Source of the DNA: Prochilodus magdalenae
Lineage: Eukaryota; Chordata; Actinopteri; Characiformes; Prochilodontidae
NCBI GenBank assembly: GCA_024036415.1
Contig: JAMWET010000532.1
Location: 521,501 to 585,500 of the forward strand
Length of the DNA: 64,000 nt
Direction of reading: 5' to 3'
The translations under genes were made by a program, and so were the position numbers. Within the stretch, counting starts at the first letter, position 1. Every line of letters starts with the position of its first letter. Under the pieces are notes generated by a model. The model was not told the origin of the DNA and made no database searches. It saw nothing but the letters and a program-made list of their open reading frames with translations. Positions 11,301 to 25,300 of this stretch are shown here, one piece after another.

Positions 11301-14300
11301 GGAGGCTTTCTATGAAAACACGGACTGTGATTGTTTTCATACATAATACAACTCGCAGACGCGAAAGCTGACCCGGCCCCCCACAGGAAATGATGTAATC
11401 TATTCTTCTCTTTAAAGCTCCATTGTGACCCTGAGGTTCATTGTGTTACAAACCAATTGTCGGCACATCTGGAGTGATAAGTGCATCCGTGTGAATTTTT
11501 AACACCATCAGGAGAGTTTTTAGCTCTTTTTTAGATTGAGAACTGAATTATTTCCATCAATTCACTTGATTTCTTTTGCTGTTGCTCTCAATCAGTTTTT
11601 ACTTGTTCCTAGGGCTAGGCAATACAGCGGCATATATCATTATCATGATAAATACTATATAATCACCGTACAATATAATATGCTTTTCTGAACATAAAGT
11701 GTAAATTGTCAGTACTTGTAGAAACCTGACCAGCTGTGTGTTTCATCATAAATACAGCAACATTTGTTTCGCTTAACTGGATGTAGTGCAACACCGTATT
11801 CCAAATACTGTTAAAACATACTGTGTGTTTGAGTTTTTGAAAAGTTAGCATTGCTGTTTTTTTTATTCTCTGTTCCAACTGATCAGATGCCTGAAGAAAT
11901 ATATAGTGACTTATCGTTTATTGTGAACATTTCTTGAAGTATTGCAGTATTATATCTTTCGCCCTCTTCTGCTTTCTCCTAATACTTTCAGCTCTATTAC
12001 TTTTGGAAAGAAAAACACAAGTTTTGCAGTTTTCTTAAGGACTTAACAGGTCCCCTACAGCAAACAAACTTCGATATGCTAACTTAATTATGAATACGTA
12101 GATATGCTTAAGTATCCCCTACAGTATAAACCTAAATATGGAATTTTTCTGTGAATTGTCGTGCTCAGTTTTTATTTATTTGCTGAGGTTAGCAAATATA
12201 AGCAATCTAAGAAACTAGACTGGACCAAAACATACACACATGTAATGAAAGACTAATTATTGATGGACCTCGCTTTGTGTATGCTGGAACAGGAAAAAGC
12301 TTTTCTCAAACTGTTGACAGACTCGGAAGCATGTAATTGTGTAAAATGCCTTTGAATGCTGTAGCATGGACATTACCCTTCACTGGAACTAAGAGGCCCA
12401 AACCATGTAAAACAGGCGGTTGTACCTCCTCCACCAAACTTTACTGCTGGCACTATGCATTCTGGAAGGTAGCGTTCTTGTCGTATCCACCAAACCCAGC
12501 TTGTGTGCTGATCCAGAGACAGTTTGTACGTCTGTAGTAAGTGATGTAAAAGGATGCTCTGAGCCTGGGTGGTCTACCCCTTCATGGCTGAACTGTTACT
12601 GCTCCTAGATGGTTTGATTTTATAGCACTAGCACCTGACCGGACCAGATGTAGAAAGGTAGCGATGTCATTTTGCTGCTAATTTCAAGGCTGTGTGCTTG
12701 TTTTCATTCACCTGTTGGCTGTGAGTGAGTGTCACATGAACTAAATCATCAGGATTTTGGCCATATAGTGTATTTTGCTCAGAGCACTAGAGGGGCTCAC
12801 AGATATAATTATGTATAATGTGTATAGTGTACAGTAGTCGATTTATTTAATCATTTAAAGCTTTTATAACTCTCTGAATGTACAAGCTAGTGGTAGGCTA
12901 GATAATGTTAAAGTGAGGACTTTATCAGAGATAATCATGAGAAATTTATGAAGTATAATCAGAGTGAAAGTTTAGGCTAATTAAAGTAGACTAAGCCCCG
13001 GCAAATACGACATGCAGTCACCTGTGTGCTGATCCATGGCTAACAAGACCCCCTTTATTTAAAATGATGTCACAGTAGAAAAGAACAGAAAGTTGGATCA
13101 ATGTGGCTCAATTTCACCAGCAGGAAATCAGTATGTGGGGCTGTATATTACTTTTGTGTTTTAATATAGCACTTGATAAGTTATGGTTCATTTCCCAGCC
13201 AGTCATTGACTAAAAGACTATATTAATAAAAGACTGATTAATTAATCTAATAATAGAGCTGAAATCAGATTTTCATTTTTGCACACTTCAATTTTGCTTT
13301 CCAGATATCGGACCCATTTGCGGCCCACTTACAGAATTTCCTATAAAAGTGTAACCGAACTTGAATGGAGGTGCTGCCCAGGATACCAAGGCCCGGACTG
13401 CAGAGACCTAAAAGGCTCTCCAAACAGACAAACTCTACTTGAACCCCAGCCACAGTCGCACCCTCAACCTCGACACACTGGACACGCTCGAATCGCACAA
13501 AGTATGGCAGACTCTGAAAGTCTTTTCTGTCAGTTACACTTAAATGTACTCTTGGATAATAAGGATATACCTTGACACTGCAGGTTCTTTATTCAAGTAT
13601 TAATCTTAAGATTGATATGCAGTAGCTCCTATAAGTTATTTGGGAACTTCTGTGACATTAAAATGTGAATTATCTAGGTATTAATGATGTATCTGTTGAT
13701 GTACATATTTTGCTACACATGCAGTAATATTAATGGAATACAGATATTTTTAAAGGAAATATATTTACTGATGCAGATATAATATTGAAATCAACTTTTC
13801 AGCAGTTAATTAGGCATGCTACATATCATACACATGATTACATGTTTACGTAAATAGCTATTATAATAAATAATTATTTTGAACATGATATATTTGCCAT
13901 ATTGTCTTGTCATAGGGACAGAGCGAAGAGAGACGGGTCAGTATTATAGCCACCATGGGGCTGAGAAAACTCGCCAGCTGGAGGAAGACGTGCAGCGTCT
14001 TTCGCAGACAGTGCTGGACCTCCAGGCTGCCATGACAAGCATGGCTGCTAATTTGCGGCCCGACCTGCAGGAGGACACCAGCAAGGTGCCGACACACAAC
14101 ATACCTTTGCCGAGAACAGGGGGCACCGAGGAAAGTGGAGCACATCTGGATGGCCACCAGGCCACAAGGGGTCTCACCCATGGAGAAAGAGGGATGGAGG
14201 AAGTTTTGGCCAGGCTCAATGATGTAACAGATGCACTGAAGAGCAAAGATGAGGTCATTGAGGAGCTGCGCGACACTTTGACGGGACATGATGGCCAGAT

Positions 14301-17300
14301 CCGCATGCTTATGGACGCTTCTCAGACACCTGCAGTCACTCCTGGTGCATCCTCGGACATTGATATCCTCCAGACTTACATTGACAACAAATTTGAGAAG
14401 CTGAAGAGGGAGCTGGTTGTGGACATGGAGGAGCAGATCACCAAGTTGAAGACTACATGTGACGACCAGATTCAAGCTCTGCAGAAGAAATGTAAAGAAG
14501 GCCAGGATAGAAGCCATGTCAACCTAACCAAACTAGTGGAAAGCAAGGAGGCTGAGCTCAGGAAAGAGATCCGTGAACTGCGTTTGGATATGGCCATGTC
14601 TGACGGCCTGGTGCGGACTCAGAGGCAGATAACGTCACTGCAAGATCAGGATGATCACAATGATCTACGGCAGGCACTTCAGCAAGTGGCAGATGCTCAC
14701 CGAGTCCTAAATGCCCGTGTGGACAACGAGCTGCAACACCTGTCCATGCTGCAGCTTGAGGATATGTTTGGCCCTCGCATAGACGAGCTGGAGGCCCGAA
14801 TGAATGTGACTGAAAGGAATGCAGAAGCTTATTGCTTCTATGTAGATGAGAAGATAACCAAGGAACTGACGGATGAGATAGCAAAGCTTCGCCAGCTCTT
14901 AGATGAGAAATTGGATGCTATGGAGGACCACTTCACGGCCATGCAGTTCGAGATGAACAACAACTCTTTCCCGGGAATGTTCAGTGATTCCATAGATGCT
15001 GTGCAAGTACAAGTTAACACAAACAAGGATCTAATTCAGGGTCTGGACGATAAGATGAATGCTATTGAGCGAATATGCTCAACAGGCTGCAAGTCAACTC
15101 CATCCGTTGATCCTCAAAACCTGGGCGGTTTGGAGAGTATTGCCAAGGATGTGAAGCACTGTAGAAATGACCTGGATGTCCTGAATAGTGATGTTGAGCA
15201 AAACTCTGTAAAGCTTGTTGAATTAGAGACCATGATTGAACGATTGTCTCTTGAAAAGCAGCAGAACGGTGTCAGCAAGCAGGACCTCGACAACAAGCTG
15301 AAGCCTCTGACAGACAATGTCAATGGCCTGACTGGAGCCGTGACAGGGTTAGGAGACTCCATGAGCAAGTTTAGTCAAGACCTTGAGGCCCTGAACTCTA
15401 CTTGTTGCCAGGCACGACATGTAGAACAAGTCCAGAAACCATCCGGGGTACCTCCTCTGCCTCATGGGGAGGGCAAAAGTGGTCCTGACCAGGTGGTGGA
15501 GCTCAGAGACAGGCTAGACAAGCTCAGTGCCCAGGTGACCACAGAGTTAAGCCGGTGTAAGGAGAGTACAGCAGGCGTTGCTGAAGGTGTCTCTACGGTA
15601 AATGGCAGGGTGGCTACCCTGGAAAAGTTGTGTGGGAAGCTGGATGGTGAGACAAATCAAGTACAGGGCATGGCGAGAGACTTGGCTCAGATGAACTCCA
15701 CTTTGCAGACACATTCTTGGGAGATTGGCACGCTACACACCAACTTACTCAACATTCAGATTCGACTGGAAACAAAGGACCATACCCCAAAACAGCAAGG
15801 TACGTGATGCAAAATCCATTTAGGAAGTTTTGTGTATGTTTGTACCTCACTCATTTTCCTGTTAACACAAGTCAGAATACAAGTACTGAAATCATGACTG
15901 AGGTATTGGCTGTTTCATCACAGTAAACAAAAATATATGCAGGCAGCAATCAGGCAGAAATGTGTGTAACCTGACTGTAAGATATGACATATATGATATA
16001 TGTTGGCGTTGCACTGATACTGCACTGGTGTCAGCACCAATGCTGGCACTGCAACAGTAGGGCTTCTTAAATATATATGTAATCCAACGAGTAAATGCCA
16101 TTCAGTCAAGTTGAGTATGTTTTATTTGTGACACTGAGTCTAGATTTTGGTTGGTGTAGCTCAGTGGATAACCACACTACCCACCAGGGAGCCACTAGAA
16201 CATGTGGGAGACTGCGGTTCAAATCCTGGTCTGGGTGACTAAGCTGTGCTACACCAAGAGTCTTTGGGCAGGACTCCTAACACTGCACTGGCCTAGCTGT
16301 AATATGATTAACCTTGTAAGTCGCTCTGGATAAGAGCATCAGCTAAATGCCATAAATGTGAAATGTTTGAAAAGTGTAAATATTAAAACATAGCTTGCTT
16401 AGGGTAAATAGAGTTAATATCAGTACTTGTATTGAGTATCTGGGTATATTTATGAATCAGGTATTACTATCAGAAGGGGAAGAGTAGTATTGCTGAATCT
16501 CTAGTATGCATGCATTAGATTAGACTTAGCTACTGTTGAACACAAGGCCTTTAACATTAGCACACTGCTAAAGACCCATTGTGACTGAAAAGGTACAGAT
16601 GGCGTGACTGACCCTGGTGCAGCTTTTCGCTAACTGAGATAGCTGAAGCTAGTTAGGCCCAGACACAGCCAAAATACATATCTCTGACAAACTGACGTCC
16701 TAGCCTAAAGGCTTTAAGTGGAGCGTTGTACCTGTTAACCTGTAGTGTTAGCTCATCCCAAGAGACGGGCTCCATTACCCAACCAACACAGAACAACTCC
16801 AGATTTCCCCTGACAGTTTCATTATAATAAAAAATGTTTCCAGGTCGTAACCTTTTAACACCAGTGCTGTGATCTAAAATGTAGGCCTGCAGCCCAATGG
16901 TAATTTTGCTGAGAATCAATTCTTTGCCTGTTCATACAATTAACCCAAAATCTTTTTGTCAGCACTCATGAGTAGCTAAATATTAAAATGACGTGCACAT
17001 GCCCTAGTCAACACAAGACCAAAACCAAGTTTGTGCTTCTATACTGGCAAGGGCTAGTTCATCTCAAGATAGATTAGTGGGTAGATGAGATTTAGAGGAG
17101 TGCATGTCACGCATGCCTCCAAGTCAATCAGTTACTACTTCTAATACATCAAGGCTTTTAATCAGCACACTGGGATTCAGTGCAGTTGGCTTAGCCTTGT
17201 TCCATCATGCATGAAACATGGAACCAGATTTCAGGTCTGCTGTACCAGATCCAACATCACGGTTAATTAAATGTAATTCCCAGAATTCTGAATATATTTG

Positions 17301-20300
17301 CAAAATTAAAAAAGGCTGAAATGTTTGGGAAAACTGTGCAGGATTTTTACAGCTTTGGCACGGCTGCGAAGTGGAAACTGAACTCTTGCCACAGATAAAA
17401 TGTAGTCTCTTTTTTTGGCCGCAGTTGACTCTTATCAGTGTGACTAACATCCAAGAGAGACGTCATGATGTTATTCATGTGCTCTTTGAATTTATGACCA
17501 GGCAGAGTATTTTCATGAAGTTAATCCTCCAGTTAACAATGAAACTCCATTTTGTATCTGTAACAAGATCTGTGCACACTCTTGGGGTCCCGATGCCCCA
17601 AGGCTGCTAAAAGGCAGGGGGCCCCCATATGTCTGCCATTTCTATGCCAAAACAAGAGTTAGGAGCTTTGGAATGGAGCCATATATAGTTATACAGTTGT
17701 GCATTCTTATAAACAAATGCTTAATAGGGGATCTACACACAGTGTGGTATGGTAGGCCTCCAGCCTCGCTTTGGTGCTGCGTTGGAATGGTTTTAATTTG
17801 TTTATGTTCAGAAAGAAATACATTGGAACGGGGAAGCTACTCTACTCGGGGCCTTGACCCGGGCCAGATATCTGCGTGTCAGGCTGTCCATTTAAGTGGG
17901 GTTCTCTCTATGCCTTATACATTAAGCTTTAAACGTCCTTACACATATGCCAGTGCTAATGTCTGCTGAATGAGAAGCCCTGTCAGCCTCCTTCCAGCCT
18001 GAACTTTGAGAGCTTGTGCGTTGTGTGATCTCTGGATGGTCTTTTGCTGGTCATGCCCTGCTTTTTCAACGCTGAGACAAGCTACGACTCCAGTGTGCTT
18101 TTTGCACAGAGGTCTGGTCCTCATTAAGGCGCCGGGCCAGTGACTGAGCCTCTAGAGGTGCTGTGCTGCGAAGCGGCCTCCCTCCCACACCCCACTGCAG
18201 ATGGTGGGATGTCGGGCTATCAAGCTGCCCGTGATGTCACGCCTGTACGCTGATTCCTGGGAGGCTCCCTGTAAAGACTGATGTCATCATTCCTGCCTGG
18301 GGTGGATACAGTTTTATGTCAGTTCCTCCAGTATGCGTGGAAATTGTCTGCACCCTCAAAATGAATTGATTCCTGGTAGCCCATGGTAACATGACTAAAG
18401 GCTTATATAAGGCATTGGCAAAATACGACAAGACTATTTGTTCCTGCGTAAGTGTCACTGATAGAGCAAGTTCATTGCACAATGGCAAGATGATTGTAGA
18501 GCAGGTGGTTAAATGTTAAAGCCGTGTGTTTTGTATGGTAGCTTACTAGATGGTAATACTAAACTTTTGCATCCAGGAGAAGCGTAATTGTGGTCTTGGG
18601 TTAGGGATATTTAGTTTACAAGAAATTTTTGTGATAGCTTCTGGTAACAGGGTGGGGATGCTAAACTGTCAAGAGTATTTTGTAGTTCTGTCCCAAAAGG
18701 TGGACCCCAAAAGGTGTATAACAAATGAAGCACTTCAGCCAAGAAGACAACTGAGCCTGCTCTTGATAACTCCAAGCATTGCTCATTCGCTCTGGCTGCG
18801 ATCCGGGGCAGGAGTGCACGGTTGCACAATTCTGGAACCAATTTACACAGCTGCTCTTGCAGTGACAGGACAATCTGCTGTGAAGGTTGCGGTTTTGGTT
18901 TCTCATAACTGACGTCCAGAGCTCTTGATTGCTTATTGTATTTCGAAATGTGTTGCAAAATTAATCTAGGGTTTTTTTTAACGAGATGTTGATCTCCCTA
19001 CCACATTTCCCGACTTCTTGTTTTTTTTGGCCCTTGGACCAGACTAATAGCTTAGCTTCACTGTTTGGAGACACCCACTTGACACCCGCACTTCTAAACC
19101 CATAACCTTTTCTATGATCTCTGAGGAATCAGCTGACGCAGCGTTGACCTTTCTGATAAAAGCCTTGCATTTCTGGTCCCTCCAAATATCCCCTAAAATG
19201 GATCTCCACAGTGCATATTTTAAACCAACCCCCCATCCTTTAACCTGGGCCTAATCTTCTCCCTTCCTCTCCTCTCTCCTGTTTTTCTCTTCCTGCCGAT
19301 TGATATCTTAGTCGGCGAGATTGCCAGGGAACTCTTCCCGTTTCCCACCGTGTGTGTGGCTGATTTGTTACTGTAGCCAGTCTTCCACAGGACAAATCGA
19401 TTTTTGAGTGGGGAATGAGAGGTCAGAGGTGTGAGTCAGGGTCCAGAGAACCATTTGGAAAGTTCCAGATTGAATCAGGCTGAGAGCGTGGTTACTCACC
19501 AAGGCCTGGCCCATTAGGGCAGGGTGCGGAACCATAGACGTTAAAAGCACTTTATGTGCGTGTGTGCGTACACGTTTCGAAACACCCTCACTCCCTCATA
19601 CCAATTCCGTTTTGCCGTCCAGACCAATAACGATAAATGCAACCCCTTTCCTGCTAACACCCATTTTAATCCTGGTTTCCGTCTTATAGCAAATTTCCAC
19701 ACACACACATGTTCGTCTGGCCATATTTGTGAGGACATCCATAGGCTTGTTGTCCTCTCAAATTAAGCACTACAAGAACACACCCACACGGTCACATGCT
19801 TTCCATTCTGACTCGTGATGTAGTGTGTAGCATCCTTTGTATGCCTCAGAGAAGAGTGCGAAAGCAATTTGAGCAGTTTGAAGTGTTGGAGAGGGGTCGC
19901 ATTATAGGGCATGGGGAACCGGGATGGTCTTATGGACATTTTGAATGCCATACCAGTCATGTGGATTCTACTATGGCATGGTGTTGTGCCAGACTGTCAC
20001 TGAGTGAAAATGGCAGCAGGTAATCTTCAGTGATGGCCAACAAATTTACCCCTACCGCAAAATCTGCAGGTGCTGTGTGAGAATATTCAAGCTGCATGGG
20101 ATGGAGTATCACAGGACACCATCTGGAACCTCTACAACTCCATGCTAAGACATCTGACAGGCGACGCCATACTGAGAAACACTACTTCTATATGTGTAGC
20201 TCAATAAATATTGTCCATATCAGTCTAACTTTATCATCATTTATTGTTCCTGGTAACCAATAGCATTTCAGTCCAACCCTTCCTTCTGGGTACAACTATA

Positions 20301-22266
20301 TTTGTGATGATGAGGGTATATATATATATATATATATATATAACCGTATCAATATCACTCTTAATAATTTGGTGCCAATATCAAGGGAGGCACAGCCTAG
20401 TTATTAGGTTGAACTGTTTAGTCTCACCAGTAAACAAAAATAGAGAAAATCAAGAAGGAAGAAGGTCATCACAGCAACATATACCCATCTTGCCCCCACC
20501 GAATTTGTGCCTGTAGCAGTGCCTGAATTCCTGCAAAATTTTTGTAATTCCTCCATAAACAAGCGCTGCATCAGCTGTCTGAGCACCCATTGTCTGGAGC
20601 CTACTTCTCGAGTCAGTGCCTTCGTGACTCAGAACCACCTAAGATGCCATATCGGTACAGAGTACAGAGCTCCAGGACTGCCGCTCCACAAGCCTGTGAT
20701 TACTTTAGGCTCATGGGAAACGCAGTTAGATGCCAATTATCTCGTGAGAAATTGGCTGTACGTGGGAGGAGGCTGTGTGTTTTGCAGAGAGAGGTGGTGT
20801 TGGGGCAAGAGCAAAACACAGGCGAACAACACTGACGCAGTCTCTGTGAACCATGAGACTATCCCTGAGGAGAGTCCATGGGATCCTTACTGCTGTTTTG
20901 TTTTACTCATACCAGTGGCAAGCAGGGGACAAACACTTTACAGAGTCGACTAGACCCTAGCGTCGGGAATGACGCATTATGCTCGTCTTTCCACAAATCC
21001 TTTTGGCCGAGGAAGCATCCACAGCTGTGTGAGACAGCTAAAAGAAGATTACAGACATACCCATATGGCACTTAAAGCAACAGTTCAGCAAAACACAATT
21101 TCTCCTTACCTCAAATGTACTCCATCAGCCAGGGCTCGTTTGGCAGCTGAAGTTTGTTTCTTGAGTTTTGTACCAGCTATAAGGCTTATGTAGCTAACCC
21201 ACTGAGGATCACTGAGCAGACGTTCCTCATACTTCCATCAAGTTTTTATGTAATCTCAGACTGTGTGGTTGGTGTTTGGAATACCATGCTCTCTAAAGAT
21301 GGATAAAAGTATGTTGCAAAGCTAAAACCAGCAGTACTAGCCTGAACTGTGTCTGTACTTTGCCTATTATAGAAAACAGTGTCTCAGACACTGCCAGAAA
21401 CCACATCAGCAAGTCTGTTTGGGATTACTGAACAACTTGTCATGGTTTGAGGCAAGTTTGCACCATACTGATTGGTGGGGTTTAGACTTCTATTACTTGT
21501 TATCTACAGTAGCCTTGCCTCAACCAAACGTCAGACATAAGACATGGCTGGCTTACTTTTGAGGTCATAGAAACATTGGGCATTGGTGTTTTTTGCCTTG
21601 TTTAACTGTTGCTTTGAATGAACAGACAGTCAAGACTTTCCTTCTGATCAAACTTGATCTCTTATGTATTAAAAAGGAAAATTAGCATAATTCAGTCATT
21701 TAGAGGCATACATCTAAGTCATTCAGGGGGCTTTGATGTGAAATGGTGCAGTGCAGAGAAACTTACTAACTCAGATTTCTTTACAGTGGATGCGATAGGA
21801 ACCAGGGGTCACAATGTATAAAAATCTGATTTAGCCATTCATGTTAGTGGAATTCCCTTGTAAAGCAGTACATCATGGGGATGAGCAGCAAGGGACCCTA
21901 ACCTGTTCAGTCAGGAGAGAGGGTAGTTTGCCAGCTCATGGCCTTTGGGGAAGAGCAGACATGTGGTGCGAGAGAATAAGAACGTGGAAGGCTAAGGTTT
22001 GGTCCTAGTGAGCAGTACCTTACGCTCATTGCAAGGCTACAGAATGTGGGCAGTTGCAGTGTTTGGAAGAGAGTTGCCGTGTTTGTTCAATATCTAAATA
22101 GGATTTATGAAAGATATGTGCACTTGTGCGATGAGTCTCTTTTTCCATTACTCAGTCCTTTAATGATTTAAGTCTGGGATGACATCTGATTTATCCACTA
22201 GGTTTCCTTGCACTCTGTGTGATCGGCCAGCTTTTTTTCCACAAGCTGAACCAAATCTCTCCTCCA

Positions 22267-22353
<87 letters not shown>

Positions 22354-25300
22354 AGAACTGCCAGTGAAACAGGAGAGACCAAACCCTGTCCCAGACTCTC
22401 GGACTTCACCCCAGAACAGGATTATCCAGCATGTCCACATCCCTCTGATAATCCCTCACAGGACAGCGCCAGTAACTCCCAACCAGCCCCAGCCCCACGC
22501 CCCTCAGCAGCCAGGGCAACCAACCCACCGCCGACCAGTCCTGGAGACCGGGGAGGCAGGACCCCCAGGCTTTGCTCGCAGAGTGAGCACCAGACGAGAG
22601 CGTGGCTCTGAGGACGCTGTAAAACCAATGAAAGGATTTGCAGGTGCACCAGGTGAGAGCTTATGCGTTAATTACACGTGTCTCTTTGGTTGTTTCTCAG
22701 ATGCACGAAAAGCCAGATATACACAACATGTTTGATTTCTTTAGTTCAGCAGGTAAAAACACAAGATTAGGGTGGTACCATTTTTTGACATGGACAAAAG
22801 ATGGAGGAGGTCATAATTCATTGGCAGTCCTGGATTATGTAATCATGGGTAGTTAGTTCATTGAACTGTACAGGTGCTGGTCATAAAATTAGAATATCAT
22901 GAAAAAGTTGATTTATTTCAGTAATTCCATTCAAAAAGTGAAACTTGTATATTATATTCATTCATTACACACAGATTGATATATTTCAAGTGTTTATTTC
23001 TTTTAAAGTTGATGATTATAACTGACAACTAATGTAAACCCCAAATTCAGTATCTCAGAAAATTAGAATATCACAAAAAAGGATTTTTAGAAATGTTGGC
23101 CAACTGAATGAAGATGAAAAGTATGAGCATGTACAGCACTCAGTACTTAGTTGGGGCTCCTTTTTCCTGGATTACTGCAGAAATGCGGCGTGGCACTGTG
23201 GCACTGCTCAGGTGTTATGAGAGACCAGATTGCTCTGATAGTGGCCTTCAGCTCTTCTGCATTGTTGGGTCTGGCGTATCGCATCTTCCTCTTCACAATA
23301 CCCCATAGATTTTCTATGGGGTTAAGGTCAGGCGAGTTTGCTGGCCAATTAAGAACAGGGATACCATGGTCCTTAAACCAGGTACTGGTAGCTTTGGCAC
23401 TGTGTGCAGGTGCCAAGTCCTGTTGGAAAATGAAATCTGCATCTCCATAAAGTTGGTCAGCAGCAGGAAGCATGAAGTGCTCTAAAACTTTCTGGTAGAC
23501 GGCTGCGTTGACCTTGGACCTCAGAAAACACAGTGGACCAACACCAGCAGATGACATGGCACCCCAAACCATCACTGACTGTGGAAACTTTACACTGGAC
23601 CTCAAGCAACGTGCATTCTGTGCCTCTCCTCTCTTCCTCCAGACTCTGGGACCTTGATTTCCAAAGGAAATGCAAAATTTACTTTCATCAGAGAACAGAA
23701 CTTTGGACCACTCAGCATCAGTCCAGTCCTTGTTGTCTTTAGCCCAGACGAGACGCTTCTGACGCTGTCTCTTGCTCAAGAGTGGCTGGACACAAGGAAT
23801 GCGACAGCTGAAACCCATGTCTTGCATACGTCTGTACGCGGTTGTTCTTGAAGCACTGACTCCAGCCGCAGCCCACTCTTTGTGAATCTCCCCCACATTT
23901 TTGAATGGGTTTGGTTCCACACTCCTCCCCAGGGTGCGGTTATCCCTATTGCTTGTACACTTTCTTCTACCACATCTTAGCAATGACCTTTTGTGTCTTG
24001 CCTTCCTTTGTTCCTTCCTTGCTTTTGGACAACTGTCAAGTCAGCAGTCTTCCCCATGATTGTGTAGCCTACAGAACTAGACTGGAAGACCATTTAAAGG
24101 CCTTTACAGGTGTTTTGAGTTAATTAGCTGATTAGAGTGTGGAACCAGGTGTCTTCAATATTGAATCTTTTCACAATATTCTAATTTTCGGAGATACTGA
24201 ATTTAGGGTTTTCATTAGTTGTCAGCTATAATCATCAAAATGAAAAGAACTAAACACTTGAAATATATCAGTCTGTGTAATGAATGAATATAATATACAA
24301 GTTTCACTTTTTGAATGGAATTACTGAAATAAATCAACTTTTTCATGATATTCTAATTTTATGATCAGCACCTGTATGTGTAACTGAAACCACACAGCAA
24401 GTCTGTTAAAGATTGAGTGGTTTGATAGGAAACAGTGGTTTGACATGGTGTAACAGATACAGACTTCTTTACAGTGGTGCTGATGGGAGCCAGGGCTGTC
24501 CAAACCCACCAGTTAACATACATGTGTCTTCAGACTCTTTATACGTAATGCTAATGATGGCAAAATAGCGGTGAATCTGAAGAAACACGTTGGTACTCCT
24601 CAACCATGGATTTTTAAAAACACATTTTAAACCAAAACATCTTCATCTTTTAAAGAGGCATTACACGCTTTAGACGTCTGGTTCCAATCACTGCCACTGT
24701 GAACTCTTCTGAGTTGTTTCGCTAGATTGGAGCATTTCACACCAAACCACTCTAAATGACTTGGTATACATATTTTAATGAATTAATTACTAATTTAATT
24801 AAGCAGCAACATAGAATGATTTTGGCCTGGTTTGAGGCCATGCACAGTGCTAATTAGAGTGTACAAACTATCATTATTTGTTAGCTATATTATATATATT
24901 TATTAGCTATATAGTCTCATAACTACAGTGTAAAACTGTAAACATCAGACTCCAAGAACCAAATGTGTTTGACTTACATTTACATTAGGACTGAAATTGT
25001 GTGCAGTTTATTTTTGGGTAAACTATTCCTTTAAACATCAAAACTTTATTCATATTCTATTCTCTCTTCTCCTTTCACAGGCTATCCTCCCGTCAGTCCT
25101 GTAGCATATAAACCAAACCCAATTACAGGTAAACCACATAAAAGCTTGTTTCTTAATCAGGGGTTGGATCTGAGCGTTCTTAATGAGGAGTTTACAAAGT
25201 TCTTTTTATTGCACTTTGATCATTTATGTGGTTATTAGCCAGTGTTACCAATTACCAAACTATTTTTCACTAGTTTCCAGAGCAGCATGGAATCCTGCAC

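Noticed and set aside
13861..14517. Antisense 218-codon open frame over emilin2 exon 4
   Set aside because: It is a shadow of the highly codon-biased coiled-coil exon on the other strand.
16149..16368. tRNA gene
   Set aside because: Box A and B are present, but the body continues into a SINE tail and no tRNA cloverleaf can be closed.
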